From Isoetes taiwanensis (lineage: Eukaryota > Streptophyta > Lycopodiopsida > Isoetales > Isoetaceae), in assembly GCA_021234155.1 (NCBI GenBank), contig JAJEKV010000072.1, forward strand, positions 2,044,436 to 2,108,435: 64,000 bases of DNA, in the 5' to 3' direction. This document shows, piece by piece, positions 54,333 to 64,000 of this stretch (position 1 is its first letter; each line of letters opens with the position of its first letter). The notes beneath the pieces were generated by a model, which was not told the origin of the DNA, did not search any database, and saw only the letters and a program-made list of their open reading frames with translations. Position numbers and translations under genes: made by a program.

Positions 54333-54707
54333 TGACCCAATACCAGACGCCTGAAGCAAGCAACGGCTATGGCGGAGTCCACAGACTGTTCAATGCAGTG
54401 ACAAGGTCTTTCCCCCTTCTTGATTTGGAAAAATGCTTATCATTTTGCCTTTCCCATTCCTTTGCTTTTCAATGATCTTCTGTCCCTTATATGTTAACAG
54501 AGAGTACGGGCCAGGTTGGCACCATAACTAAGGAGCTGATTTTGAGGATTGAGAAAGGCATTTTCCTGCGGTGGTCAATGAGCAGGGTATCTTCATTTGA
54601 GGCCGTTGAGGTTAGATGGAAGAATGCATTTGTGGTGGATGGTGTTGGTGAGAAAGCAGTTAAGCTTTGTATGTCGGTATACATTGAAATAGGAGATGAT
54701 GTCTGAT
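54333..54707 (+). CDS. two exon-like stretches, unrecognised gene end
   Basis: After a TTCTGTGCAG acceptor the frame reads DLTQYQTPEASNGYGGVHRL and FNAVTR to an AAG|GTCTTT donor (54405). After TGTTAACAG the next stretch (54501-54707) reads STGQVGTITKELILRIEKGI and FLRWSMSRVSSFEAVEVRWK, then CMSVYIEIGDDV-stop. Both are protein-like, but the phases of the visible donor and acceptor do not match, so an exon may be missing or the copy may be decayed. No family recognised. Confidence 0.4.
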
Positions 54708-55188
54708 CAAAAGTTGTGGTCTGGGCAGTTAGAATGATGTGCCATATCTATATATTTTTTATATGTCATGGCATGGTCTTATCTCCCCCGCAAGACCAGC
54801 CGCCATAGCCAAGCTTCTGCAATCGGATTCTTCAGACTATTCAATCTGTTCCTTCGCAATTAGATAAAAGATAGCTGGCATCTCTGCTCCAAGGCCATTA
54901 CAGCTGTGCATTCAAGGGCTGCCATCTGCTTATCAAACCAGCGGAGCATGTGTGGCCTCCATCTCATGAAGGAATAAAACCTGCTAATGAATTCACTATA
55001 TACTCTGTGATTTTCTTTAATATACATCGGGTTCTATCTGACGTTTTGCTTCTAATTTTGATTGGGCAGAGAAACAAGGTTAGCAGTTAGCAGTTAGGAG
55101 CAGTTGTTTAAGCTTCATGGCCAGAGCATTGACTATCTATTTTTCATAATGACAAATCAATGATCAGGTTGTTATCCTTACCTCATAA

Positions 55189-56166
55189 TCACATGTCCAT
55201 TCTCCCCATACTCCTCAATGTCGAGGGCTGGAACTATGTTTCAATGTGGCGTTGGACAGACTTGCTACATTGCAAGGTTCTCATGTTTCCTCTGCTCAAC
55301 CTTCCTTCTCCAATGCCCTCATTGCAGCACTCAAACGTGCTCAAGCTCATCAGAGAAGAGGTTATCCAGAACAACAGGTGCCTCTCTTGGCTGTAAAAGT
55401 AGAGATGGAACAACTTATTATTTCAATCCTTGATGATCCTAGCATAAGCAGGGTTATGCGCGAAGCTAGCTTTTCAAGTACCCAAATCAAAAACTGCCTT
55501 GAAGAGGCCATGGGCTCAACTCCTCAAACACAGAAGCAGTCTAGAATTGGGTCTGTGAACATGGATCGACTGAGGTTGAAATTGGGTTCTGAGGAACATA
55601 TGGGATTTAATATTGCTGGCTTTCGCAGTCATTTTAGTTGAATTCATGCTGGAGGTGCATACCCTAGGTTGCTTGGATATGGGACTTCTTTTGAGCGTGA
55701 GCAATTTCTAGGGCTTCAATTTGGGATGCCAGAGAGGAATTTTAAGCCTTTGAATCTTCTTAGCAGGGATCGGGATTTGGAGCCTGCAACGTTTAATGCT
55801 CAAGAGATGAAGAATGTGATTGATATTCTATTGAAATCCAAGAAGAGAAATTTTGTGTTGATAGCGGAGCGAACATTGGGAACTAGCTTCTCAAAGGAGC
55901 TTATGCAGCGCCTTGACAAGTCTGATGTTCCTGAGGTCCTCCATGGGGTCAAGCTACTGTTGTATAATCTCTCTTTCATGTCTAATTTTCATTCTAAGGA
56001 AGAGATAAACCAGAAAATGAAGGAACTAGGCAAGGCTGTTGAAGACCATATGTGTACTGGAGCCATTGTCTTCTTGGGGGAATGGCTGGTACAGAAGCCC
56101 CTACCTCAAAATTTTGGAGCTTTGAATTTGTGTCTGCACGACATATTTCTGCTGTGCCGTTGTTGA
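55189..56166 (+). pseudogene. SMAX1-LIKE (SMXL) fragment, copy 1
   Basis: The open frame reads [37 protein letters not shown] and [20 protein letters not shown] then [10 protein letters not shown], which is the second half of the double Clp-N domain of SMXL proteins (ClpB-like repressors of strigolactone/karrikin signalling). An in-frame TGA lies at 55639. The same frame continues with EFLGLQ-like sequence and NVIDILLKSKKRNFVLIAER, SDVPEVLHGVKLL and GAIVFLGEW, the start of the first AAA-like domain. An in-frame TAA at 55186 and the lack of any upstream Clp-N sequence show the 5' end is missing. The C-terminal AAA domain and EAR motif are also absent. Confidence 0.85.
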
Positions 56167-57139
56167 ATTTTTTGTTTAAGTCTAGAATGACATATTTCTA
56201 TTGTACTGCCCTTGAATTTTGATTAAAGTCTGGAAAGAATCATTCACATCCATGGTTTGCAAACTGCAGCTGTGGTAAGCTTCTTTTCTTATTTATCTAT
56301 TCAGCAAATCGTCTTTCATTTTCACTCTCTGTGGCTACCTTTTTGCATTTGTGAACCAGTTATGCATATGAAAAACAGACTTTACACATTCGTGTTGGTA
56401 ATGTAGCAGAAACTACTTAAAAAATGACATTGAGAATTTTATCACAATTCTTATTCTGACATAAAATATTTTAGAAAACTCCATTTCGTATTGGTGTGAA
56501 TATAGCCTAATTTTGTTTGTAGAAACGCTTATTGTAATATTGCTACAAGTCTTTATGTGAGGACATTTCTGTTAGCCCTTAACTTTTTTCCATGAAACTC
56601 ATGGACTACTTGATGCAGAGATCTCTTTGCAGTGCATGGAAATAGACTGGTGACCTATGGGATGCTGTGATTTCACGAAGGCTCTGTGGAGATTGGCAAT
56701 GACTGTAATTTGGCAGACACAGCTTGGCATTGCCATGGATGGATCATTTGCAGGTTAGTGCATTGATGTTCTGTTTATTGATCTGCATGTTGAGAATGTT
56801 ATGATGGTATTGTAATATAGTTCGTGGGATGGATAGGGGATCCTTGCAGATAAAGTTGTATCATCAATTCATGCTTTGAAAGCTCGCTTCTTTCTGCGTC
56901 CAGTTCCAACATATGATGTAGAGCACTAGGCTATGCTGAAATATAATGTATCTTTAAATGCCTCCATTTTGCATGCCTTTGATCACTATGCTACCTTGCA
57001 GATTGATAAAGTTCCCACACTCCTGAATGTGGGGTGTGAATAGAAAATTTTACTATGTATATGTTTTGATTTGAGGCGCTTAGTTGTTGAGTCCGCCCTC
57101 AACTGTTGATCCATGCCCCTGTGATATTTTAAGTGGCAG

Positions 57140-57830
57140 ACCTTGGAGCTTCATATGGAGTTGATGTGTCCCCTGTAGCACTGGGAGGACTTCTTAGACT
57201 GAATATTTCACTTAGGTTTCTTGCAATAATAGTTTTTTATGTTGGGCATATATATTATGGTTGTATTATGGCTGAAGTAGTCAAATAATGCCGTTAAAGT
57301 AGTTTGGTCTATTGTTGACGATTTTATTATCTTTTCTTTATGATAAAGAAACTAAGAAAGAAACTTTCTATGGTGTTCACAAACATTCTATCTCAATAAA
57401 TTTAATATTCCTGAATGGCATTTGCAGGTCAAGGTTATCTGTACTGGTGGAATGCCTTTTTGCTGCCATACTCATCCAAATGCTGTTAACTAGTAGTAGG
57501 CTTGGTATGGCTTAACTTAGGTAAAGGTTTCGTCCAGTTATGGAATTTCCCATGCTAGCGTCCTATATCTCTTTGTAGCAACTGTTATGTCTTTTATTGA
57601 TTAAGCAAGTATACCATTTTGGACACCTTGGAGCTTCTTATGGAGTTGATGTGTTCCCTGTAGCATTGGAAGGACTTCTTGAACTGAATATTTCACTTAG
57701 GCTTCTTGAAATAATAGTTTTTCTTACGTTGGGCATATTATATTATGGTTGTAGTATGGTTATAGTTTTCGGGAGAAGTAGTCAGATAATGCCTCTAAAG
57801 TAGTTTGCTCTGTTGTTGACCATTTTGCTA
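57140..57830. repeat. internal direct repeat in the duplicated unit
   Basis: A block of about 100 bases containing TATGGAGTTGATGTGT, CCTGTAGCA and CTGAATATTTCACTTAGG occurs at about 57146 and 57629. The same pair recurs in unit 2 (about 60148 and 60733), so this internal repeat predates the large duplication. Confidence 0.8.
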
Positions 57831-58245
57831 TCTTTTCTTTATCAGATATATGCACAATCAATGCCATTTTTATTTGGTGTGTATTAAGAATTATTATTAA
57901 CACTTGGCATTGTCTTTACCAGATTGGCGAGTACGCCTACCTCAACTCTTTGTACCGTACACCTTTCAGATTGTGGGTTAGTGTCTTAAACGTATGAGCA
58001 ATTATTGGATTTGTAGCACTAGGCAAGGTGAACCTTAAATTCTACTTCAAGTTTTTAATTGTTGCAATCAAGTATTTTGTTTGGTCTAAGATTTTACATA
58101 ATGGAATAGAAAATGAGTGAGGAATTGAAAAGAAAAGAAGACGTTTGCCCATATGAGGCTGAGGCAAATAGCCTCTGGGCTGCACTGTCTAGTGACTAGC
58201 AAGATGTGACAAATCAATGATCAGGTTGTTATCCTTACCTCATAA

Positions 58246-59201
58246 TCACATGTCCATTCTCCCCATACTCCTCAATGTCGAGGGCTGGAACTATGTTTCA
58301 ATGTGGCGTTGGACAGACTTGCTACATTGCAAGGTTCTCATGTTTCCTCTGCTCAACCTTCCTTCTCCAATGCCCTCATTGCAGCACTCAAACGTGCTCA
58401 AGCTCATCGTAGAAGAGGTTATCCGCAACAACAGGTGCCTCTTTGGCTGTAAAAGTAGAGATGGAACAACTTATTATTTCAATCCTTGATGATCCTAGCA
58501 TAAGCGGGGTTATGCGCCGGTTAGCTTTTCAAGTACCCAAATCAAAAACTGCCTTGAAGAGGCCATGGGCTCAACTCCTCAAACACAGAAGCAGTCTAGA
58601 ATTGGGTCTGTGAACATGGATCGACTGAGGTTGAAATTGGGTTCTGGGGAATATATGGGATTTAATCTTGCTGGCTTTCGCAGTCCTTTTAGTTGAATTC
58701 ATGCTGGAGGTGCATACCCTAGGTTGCTTGGATATGGGACTTCTTTTGAGCGTGAGCAATTTCTAGGGCTTCAATTTGGGATGCCAGAGAGGAATTTTAA
58801 GCCTTTGAATCTTCTTAGCAGGGATCAGGATTTGGAGCCTGCAACGTTTAATGCTCAAGAGTGATTGATATTCTATTGAAATCCAAGAAGAGAAATTCTG
58901 CGTTGATAGCGGAGCGAACATTGGGAACTAGCTTCTCAAAGGAGCTTGTGCAGCGCCTTGACAAGTCTGATGTTCCTGAGGTCCTCCATGGGGTCAAGCT
59001 ACTGTCTCTTTCATGTCTAATTTTCATTCTAAGGAAGAGATCAACCAGAAAATGAAGGAACTAGGCAAGGCTATTGAAGACCGTATGTGTACTGGAGCCA
59101 TTGTCTTCTTGGGGGAATGGCTGGTACAGAAGCCCCTACCTCAAAATTTTGGAGCTTTGAATTTGTGTCTGCACGACATATTTCTACTGTGCCGTTGTTG
59201 A
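58246..59201 (+). pseudogene. SMAX1-LIKE (SMXL) fragment, copy 2
   Basis: Same SMXL region as the copy 3057 bases upstream, more decayed. A one-base deletion at about 58440 changes frame after PQQQVPL. The RVMREASF block is altered near 58513. About ten bases are missing before NVIDILLKS-like sequence at 58861, and a further deletion follows GVKLL. The last part, NQKMKELGKAIEDRMCTGAI, is intact. Not functional. Confidence 0.85.
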
Positions 59202-60421
59202 ATTTTTTGTTTAAGTCTAGAATGACATATTTCTTTATGCTGCCCTTGAATTTTATTAAAGTCCGAAAAGAATCATTCACATCCATGGTTTGCAAACCGC
59301 AGCTGTGGTAAGCTTCTTTTCTTATTTATCTATTCAGCAAATCGCCTTTCATTTTCACTCTCCGTGGCTACCTTTTGCATTTGTGAACCAGTTATGCATA
59401 TGAAAAACAGACTTTACACATTCGTGTTGGTAATGTAGCGTAAAACTACTTAAAAAAATGACATTGAGAATTTTATCACAATTCTTATTCTGACATAAAA
59501 TATTTTAGAAAACTCCATTTCGTATTGGTGTGAATATAGCCTAATTTTGTTTGTAGAACAAGTCTTTATGTGAGGACATTTCTGTTAGCCCTTAACTTTT
59601 TTCCATGGAACTCATGGACTACTTGATGCAGAGATCTCTTTGCAGTGCATGGAAATAGACTGGTGACCTATGGGATGCTGTGATTTCACGAAGGCTCTGT
59701 GGAGATTGGCAAAGACTGTAATTTGGCAGACACAGCTTGGCATTGCCCATGGATGGATCATTTGCAGGTTAGTGCATTGATGTTCTGTTTATTGATCTGC
59801 ATGTTGAGAATGTTATGATGGTATTGTAATATAGTTCGTGGGATGGATAGGGGATCCTTGCAGATAAGTTGTATCATCAATTCATGCTTTGAAAGCTCGC
59901 TTCTTTCTGCATCCAACATATGATGTAGAGCACTAGGCTATGCTGAAATATAATGTATCTTTAAATGCCTCCATTTTGCATGCCTTTGATCACTATGCTA
60001 CCTTGCAGATTGATAAAGTTCCCACACTCCTGAATGTGGGGTGTGAATAGAAAATTTTACTATGTATATGTTTTGATTTGAGGCGCTTAGTTGTTGAGTC
60101 CGCCCTCAACTGTTGATCCATGCCCCTGTGATATTTTAAGTGGCAGACCTTGGAGCTTCATATGGAGTTGATGTGTCCCCTGTAGCACTGGGAGAACTTC
60201 TTAGACTGAATATTTCACTTAGGTTTCTTGCAATAATAGTTTTTTATGTTGGGCATATATATTATGGTTGTATTATGGCTGAAGTAGTCAAATAATGCCG
60301 TTAAAGTAGTTTGGTCTGTTGTTGACGATTTTATTATCTTTTCTTTATCATAAAGAAACTAAGAAAGAAACTTTCTATGGTGTTCACAAACATTCTATCT
60401 CAAGAAATTTAATATTCCTGA

Positions 60422-60619
60422 ATGGCATTTGCAGGTTTTGTCAAGGTTATCTGTACTGGTGCAATGCCTTTTTGCTGCCATACAACGAGAAGTAAACAGT
60501 TACTGAAGCATATTAAACGTGCTATCATTCTAGATGTTTCCAGCTCACCAGTTGGCTCAGGTCGTGGAACATCACTCATCCAAATGCTGTTAACTAGTAG
60601 TAGGCTTGGTATGGCTTAA
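60422..60619 (+). pseudogene. exon-like fragment of another gene in unit 2
   Basis: After a TTTGCAG acceptor the frame reads GFVKVICTGAMPFCCHTTRS, KQLLKHIKRAIILDVSSSPV and GRGTSLIQMLLTSSRLGMA-stop. In unit 1 the middle of this stretch (from TTRSK to GRGTS) is deleted. I do not recognise the family, but composition and the acceptor suggest a real exon. A further short exon-like piece, DKVVSSIHALKARFFLRPVP, lies at about 56850 in unit 1. Confidence 0.4.
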
Positions 60620-61306
60620 CTTAGGCAAAGGTTTTGTCCAGTTATGGAATTTCCCATGCTAGCGTCCTATATCTCTTTGTAGCAACTGTTATGTCTTTTA
60701 TTGATTAAGCAAGTATACCATTTTGGACACCTTGGAGCTTCTTATGGAGTTGATGTGTCCCCTGTAGCAGGAAGGACTTCTTGAACTGAATATTTCACTT
60801 AGGCTTCTTGAAATAATAGTTTTTCTTACGTTGGACATATTATATTATGGTTGTAGTATGGTTGTAGTTTTTGGGAGAAGTAGTCAGATAATGCCTCTAA
60901 AGTAGTTTGCTCTGTTGTTGACCATTTTGCTATCTTTTCTTTATCAGATATATGCACAATCAATGCCATTTTTTTTGGTGTGTATTAAGAATTATTATTA
61001 ACACTTGGCATTGTCTTTACCAGATTGGCGAGTACGTCTACCTCAACTCTTTGTACCGTACACCTTTCAGATTGTGGGTTAGTGTCTTAAACGTATGAGC
61101 AATTATTGGATTTGTAGCACTAGGCAAGGTGAACCTTAAATTCTACTTCAAGTTTTTAATTGTTGCACTGTTATTTTGTTTGGTCTAAGATTTTACATAA
61201 TGGAATAGAAAATGAGTGAGGAAAAGAAAAGAAAAGAAGACGTTTGCCTATATGAGGCTGAGGCAAATAGCCTCTGGGCTGCACTGTCTGGTGACTAGCA
61301 AGATGT

Positions 61307-62022
61307 GCTAACACGTGCTATGAAGTCTGTCAGTTAAATGAGGGTAGACCTGTGCATAGTGCCGAGTGAACCCGTGTGAGAAATTGCCATCATTCTTTGA
61401 ACTTTTTATGGATCTTTTCCTTCCTAAGAATGGTCCGATCCTCTACATATTAACTTCAAAATCCTCTTTCGCATCCAATCACCTCTCTTCCGTAGTATGA
61501 TTTATGGAGGTAATTAATGTTGAGGTTAATTTTGTTTGGGTTCATGATTACCATCTACAAATGCTTTTAGCATTTCATAATAAGAGACTAAATGAAATCA
61601 GCCTTGAGTCCTTTTTGCATAGTCCTTTCCCATAATTTAGAATTATTCTTATTTGATTCTATCAAAGATATCACAGTACACATACGATTAAATTAGATTG
61701 CCCAAGGGAAATGCATAGCTCAATGTTCAGACTTGGAGAACCTATCTCTACATATAAATTCGAAATCCTCTCTCTTCCATATTAGCTGTACCAATGTTGA
61801 GCTATAACATGCTTTCGTTGCCAGCAATGTCAATGCCAGGACTGCCAATGCTTTCGTTGCTTAGGGTGTTTCCCTGCTAGGCGCTTCTGGAGAGCCGATA
61901 CATATGGAGGGACAGGCATTAGAAGGTGCTTTGTTTTAGGTTCTAGGTTTCTCTTATGCTCAAGATTGTTTGTGTTTGTTGGTTTTAGTTCTCTGCAGAT
62001 ACAACGTTGGGCTTCACTATGA
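61307..62022. other. unique sequence between the duplication and the structured element
   Basis: No gene recognised. At 61805-61870 the words CAATG, CCAGGACTGCCAATG and CTTTCGTTGC recur in a short Cys-rich-reading stretch (CFRCQQCQCQDCQCFRCLGC on plus), probably by chance repetition. Confidence 0.35.
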
Positions 62023-62198
62023 TTCTGGGAAGGAACTCGCAAGAGACACAAAACCGGCCGATAGGCTTGTCATTCATCACAGCAGCAGTATACAATGTGT
62101 GGAAAACTAGAGAGAGAGAGAGAGGGGATAGCCGACCATAGGAACAATATCGGACTACCCCCTAAAAAGAAATGTGCCAAGGCAAAATAAAAGGGTAA

Positions 62199-62277
62199 TG
62201 GCGACAACTTCTCATCGGGATAAAAAACCCCGCCCTTTCGGGTTTTCGAGGAAAACCCTAATGAGAAATGGTCGCCA
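62199..62277 (-). ncRNA. hairpin with conserved core (copy C)
   Basis: TGGCGAC (62199-62205) and TTCTCAT (62209-62215) pair with ATGAGAA (62261-62267) and GTCGCCA (62271-62277), leaving a symmetric three-by-three internal loop. The 45-base core is nearly identical to the core at 46849-46895 (CGGGAT, AACCCCGCCCTTTCGGGTTT, GAGGAAAACCCTA), although the stems are unrelated. Confidence 0.85.
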
Positions 62278-62317
62278 ACAACCTTGAATGTGTTGCCCGG
62301 AGAACGAGAGAAACGAG

Positions 62318-62490
62318 TTGATGGCTTAACGAAAATAGAGCACGACCCCAAAAAACAAGTTGATGGCGAACGAAAATAGAAAGCACGACCCCAAAGAACG
62401 GCAAAAAGCCTCCCCCGCGACGTATCCATGGAGAACCAAAGGAGAGGGGTGATAGCGAACCGAAATAGAGCAAGACCCCAAAGAAACGGC
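62318..62490. repeat. interspersed AACGAAAATAGAGCACGACC repeat
   Basis: AACGAAAATAGA followed by GCACGACCCCAAA occurs at about 62327 and 62362, and a variant (AACCGAAATAGAGCAAGACC) at about 62457. It is inside the structured element. Confidence 0.75.
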
Positions 62491-62639
62491 GAAAAAAACG
62501 GCGGAATCCTCGCAAGCAATACCAACAAAACTCCCAAAAAGAACACCCGTGAAATGGTCGAGAAAATAAATAGCACAAGCTGCACCAAGAAGGTCCGAAA
62601 ATGAAAACAGAGGAAAAAAAGAACATAACGTAAAAGATA

Positions 62640-62789
62640 GCATCACCCAAATGGGTGGAGAACCATTATGTAAAAATATGCATCACCCTCGAGGTGGAAA
62701 TAAACAAGATAAAGCATCACCCAAATGGGTGGAGAACCATTATGTAACAATATGCCACACCCCCTCGAGGTGGAAATAAACAAGATCAC
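62640..62789. repeat. 74-bp tandem repeat, two units
   Basis: GCATCACCCAAATGGGTGGA starts units at 62640 and 62714. Each also carries CCTCGAGGTGGAAATAAACA. Both CACCCAAATGGGTG and ACCTCGAGGT-like words are palindromic. Confidence 0.92.
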
Positions 62790-63500
62790 CAAAGCAGGTG
62801 GAGAACAACAAAGCAAGAGGGCTGATGGAACGTAAATATAAGAATAGCAACACTCACAGGTGGAGAACAACAAAGAGGCATGAACAACAAAAAAATACAA
62901 ATGAAAAAGACGCATGCGCCACCGTGAGCAGGGCGGGAAGGGAGGGAAGCTACGAGAGGATAAGAAGAGCTGCTGTGAGAAGACGCCGATAACCGAGCCA
63001 AAACAGAAATGGCCTTGATATAGCGCTTGTCCCCTTCCTCAGGGAATGTCGATCCGATGGCTCGGATCGATGGGATTCTGGGAAGGGACTCGCGAGAGAC
63101 ACAAAACCGGCCGACTACCAAAGGACTTCCTCAACTATAAGCCTAGTCGCCGCGAAAACCTCCAGCTTAAGCCGATAGCAAGAAGACACTCCCGCCACCA
63201 CCCCCGAGCAGTCGGACAGGACGCAGAGAAAAAAGAGAGGAACGAAAAAGAGGGCCACCGGACGGAGTAGCGAGGAGATGAAAGGAACCGGTAGAAATTA
63301 GGCATTGAAGGATAGTGGCAGGGCATGCGAATGAAGGCAAGCGGGCAGGGGAAGAAAGGAAACCAGGATCCGAAGAGTCTGGTTCAAGCGAGAAGAAAAC
63401 TACACATTGACGACGAAAACCAGCAGCGCGAGCGAGCCGTGGGGAAAAAACGGTTGAAGAAGAAGAGCCTGGCACCAAATACACGGACGATATCAGCTCA

Positions 63501-63711
63501 ATGACCTGAAAAAGGAAAGGATATTAGAGAAAAAACAATGAAAAGAAAAGCACGCCGCCCCGATGACGAATCTAAGGAAGTGCCCCGACTGGACGGCAGC
63601 AGCGCAATGACCTGAAAAAAGGAAGCACATTAGAGAACAAAAACAACGAAAAGGAAGGGACACCGCTATGATGACGAATCGAAGGAAGCGCCCTGGCATG
63701 CCAACGAGAAC
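63501..63711. repeat. 106-bp tandem repeat, two units
   Basis: ATGACCTGAAAAA followed by GGAA, ATTAGAGAA and GATGACGAATC recurs at 63501 and 63607. The second half of each unit is well conserved (GAAGGAAG(T/C)GCCC). Confidence 0.85.
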
Positions 63712-63781
63712 AACGCAACAAGGCGAGGACAAAAACAAACCACGCAATACGCATAATGCATATATGATATGGATGCAAAAT

Positions 63782-63880
63782 CACGGACCGATGTCCGTGG
63801 ATAGTTGTCTTATTTGAATACGATTACGACCAAAGCTCGTGAATGTGGCTACGGACCAAGTCCGTGAATGTGGCTATGAG
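63782..63880. repeat. pair of short hairpins and GTGAATGTGGCTA repeat
   Basis: CACGGAC-CGAT-GTCCGTG (63782-63799) and ACGGAC-CAA-GTCCGT (63851-63865) are perfect small hairpins with the same arm sequence. CGTGAATGTGGCTA occurs twice around the second. Confidence 0.8.
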
Positions 63881-64000
63881 TCCTCCCGAACCTCGTGGGC
63901 CAAGAACTAATAACAAGTAACCGAGATAAAAAGGCAAGGAGGAAAAACTTACGATAGGAATGTAAAAATGCATAGACATAAAGAAGACAAAGTGCAACCC

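Larger units (their letters stand above)
55151..58207. repeat. tandem segmental duplication, unit 1 (3057 bp)
   Basis: The unit runs from GACAAATCAATGATCAGG to GACTAGCAAGATGT and is repeated immediately at 58208. It holds an SMXL fragment and a second set of exon-like pieces. Compared with unit 2 it lacks about 96 bp near 57467 (present at 60484-60579), plus smaller indels. Confidence 0.95.
58208..61306. repeat. tandem segmental duplication, unit 2 (about 3.1 kb)
   Basis: Head-to-tail copy of 55151-58207 with high identity by eye. It ends at the same GACTAGCAAGATGT, after which unique sequence begins. It retains about 96 bp lost from unit 1, while its SMXL part carries extra small deletions. 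Confidence 0.95.
62023..63114 (-). mobile_element. structured non-coding retroelement with about 43-bp flanking repeats
   Basis: GATTCTGGGAAGG(A/G)ACTCGC followed by AGAGACACAAAACCGGCCGA occurs at 62023-62065 and 63072-63114, flanking about 1 kb. Like the nested element at 46.6 kb, the interior has GATCCGA-rich sequence at its 5' (right) edge, a hairpin near the 3' (left) side and the 3' end word CATTGTA...CTG followed by GATGAATGA. No ORF is protein-like. The long flanking repeats may be target-site duplications. Confidence 0.65.

Noticed and set aside
61830-62051. Small Cys-rich protein gene
   Set aside because: The Cys-rich reading comes from short repeated CAATG/CCAG words, and there is no start or splice context.
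62070-62588. Minus ORF of 172 codons rich in Phe, Leu and Ser
   Set aside because: It spans the conserved hairpin and repeats; the hydrophobic reading reflects purine-rich plus-strand sequence, not a membrane protein.

Overview
The window looks like a TE-dense chromosome segment of a land plant, most plausibly a fern or other early-diverging vascular plant. It has spliceosomal-type exons with short GT-AG introns, a DYW-class pentatricopeptide repeat (PPR) editing factor, a SMAX1-LIKE (SMXL) gene fragment, and plant Ty1/copia, Ty3/gypsy, LINE and TIR elements nested in each other. The fern/lycophyte/hornwort suggestion rests on one point: the PPR protein carries a KP-type version of the PG box, a variant known from those lineages.

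Layout. 1-4.5 kb: decayed Ty1/copia element on the minus strand. 6.75-9.80 kb: intact 1016-codon PPR-DYW gene (minus). 10.5-13.6 kb: multi-exon gene with frameshifts and a stop (plus), probably a pseudogene. 15.5-17.4 kb: 5'-truncated LINE ending in poly(A) (plus). 17.9-20.6 kb: minus-strand retroposon-like DNA, an inverted-repeat-flanked unit and a nested palindrome. 21.2-29.3 kb: LINE on the minus strand (ORF1, endonuclease, RT, Zn-finger tail), split at 22.07-25.36 kb by a TIR element full of minisatellites. 30.2-33.7 kb: foldback tRNA-derived repeat beside a degraded Ty3/gypsy element. 37.7-40.55 kb: exons of one or two unrecognised genes, with a MITE-like insertion between them. 40.66-51.20 kb: a candidate 10.5-kb DNA transposon with 21-bp perfect TIRs and a 4-bp AAGT duplication. 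55.15-61.31 kb: a ~3.06-kb tandem duplication, each unit carrying a 5'-truncated SMXL fragment. 62.0-64.0 kb: short structured retroelement with long flanking repeats plus tandem repeats.

The most unusual signals are two. The first is the 10.5-kb transposon. It encodes a transposase-like protein (SDGAASQFK / SNHGKGEHDG signatures) and, in the opposite orientation, a multi-exon gene ending in a degenerate FCP1/NIF-like phosphatase domain. The transposase-like gene is broken by a nested retroelement. The second is a hairpin found in three elements (21.4, 46.9 and 62.2 kb). Its core sequence is strongly conserved in two copies and partly in the third, while the flanking stem differs in each copy yet still pairs. 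That pattern is expected of a selected RNA structure, perhaps a 3' recognition element for a LINE reverse transcriptase.

Apart from the PPR gene, nearly every recognisable coding region carries frameshifts, stops or insertions. The stretch reads as an accumulation zone for mobile DNA rather than a gene cluster working together.
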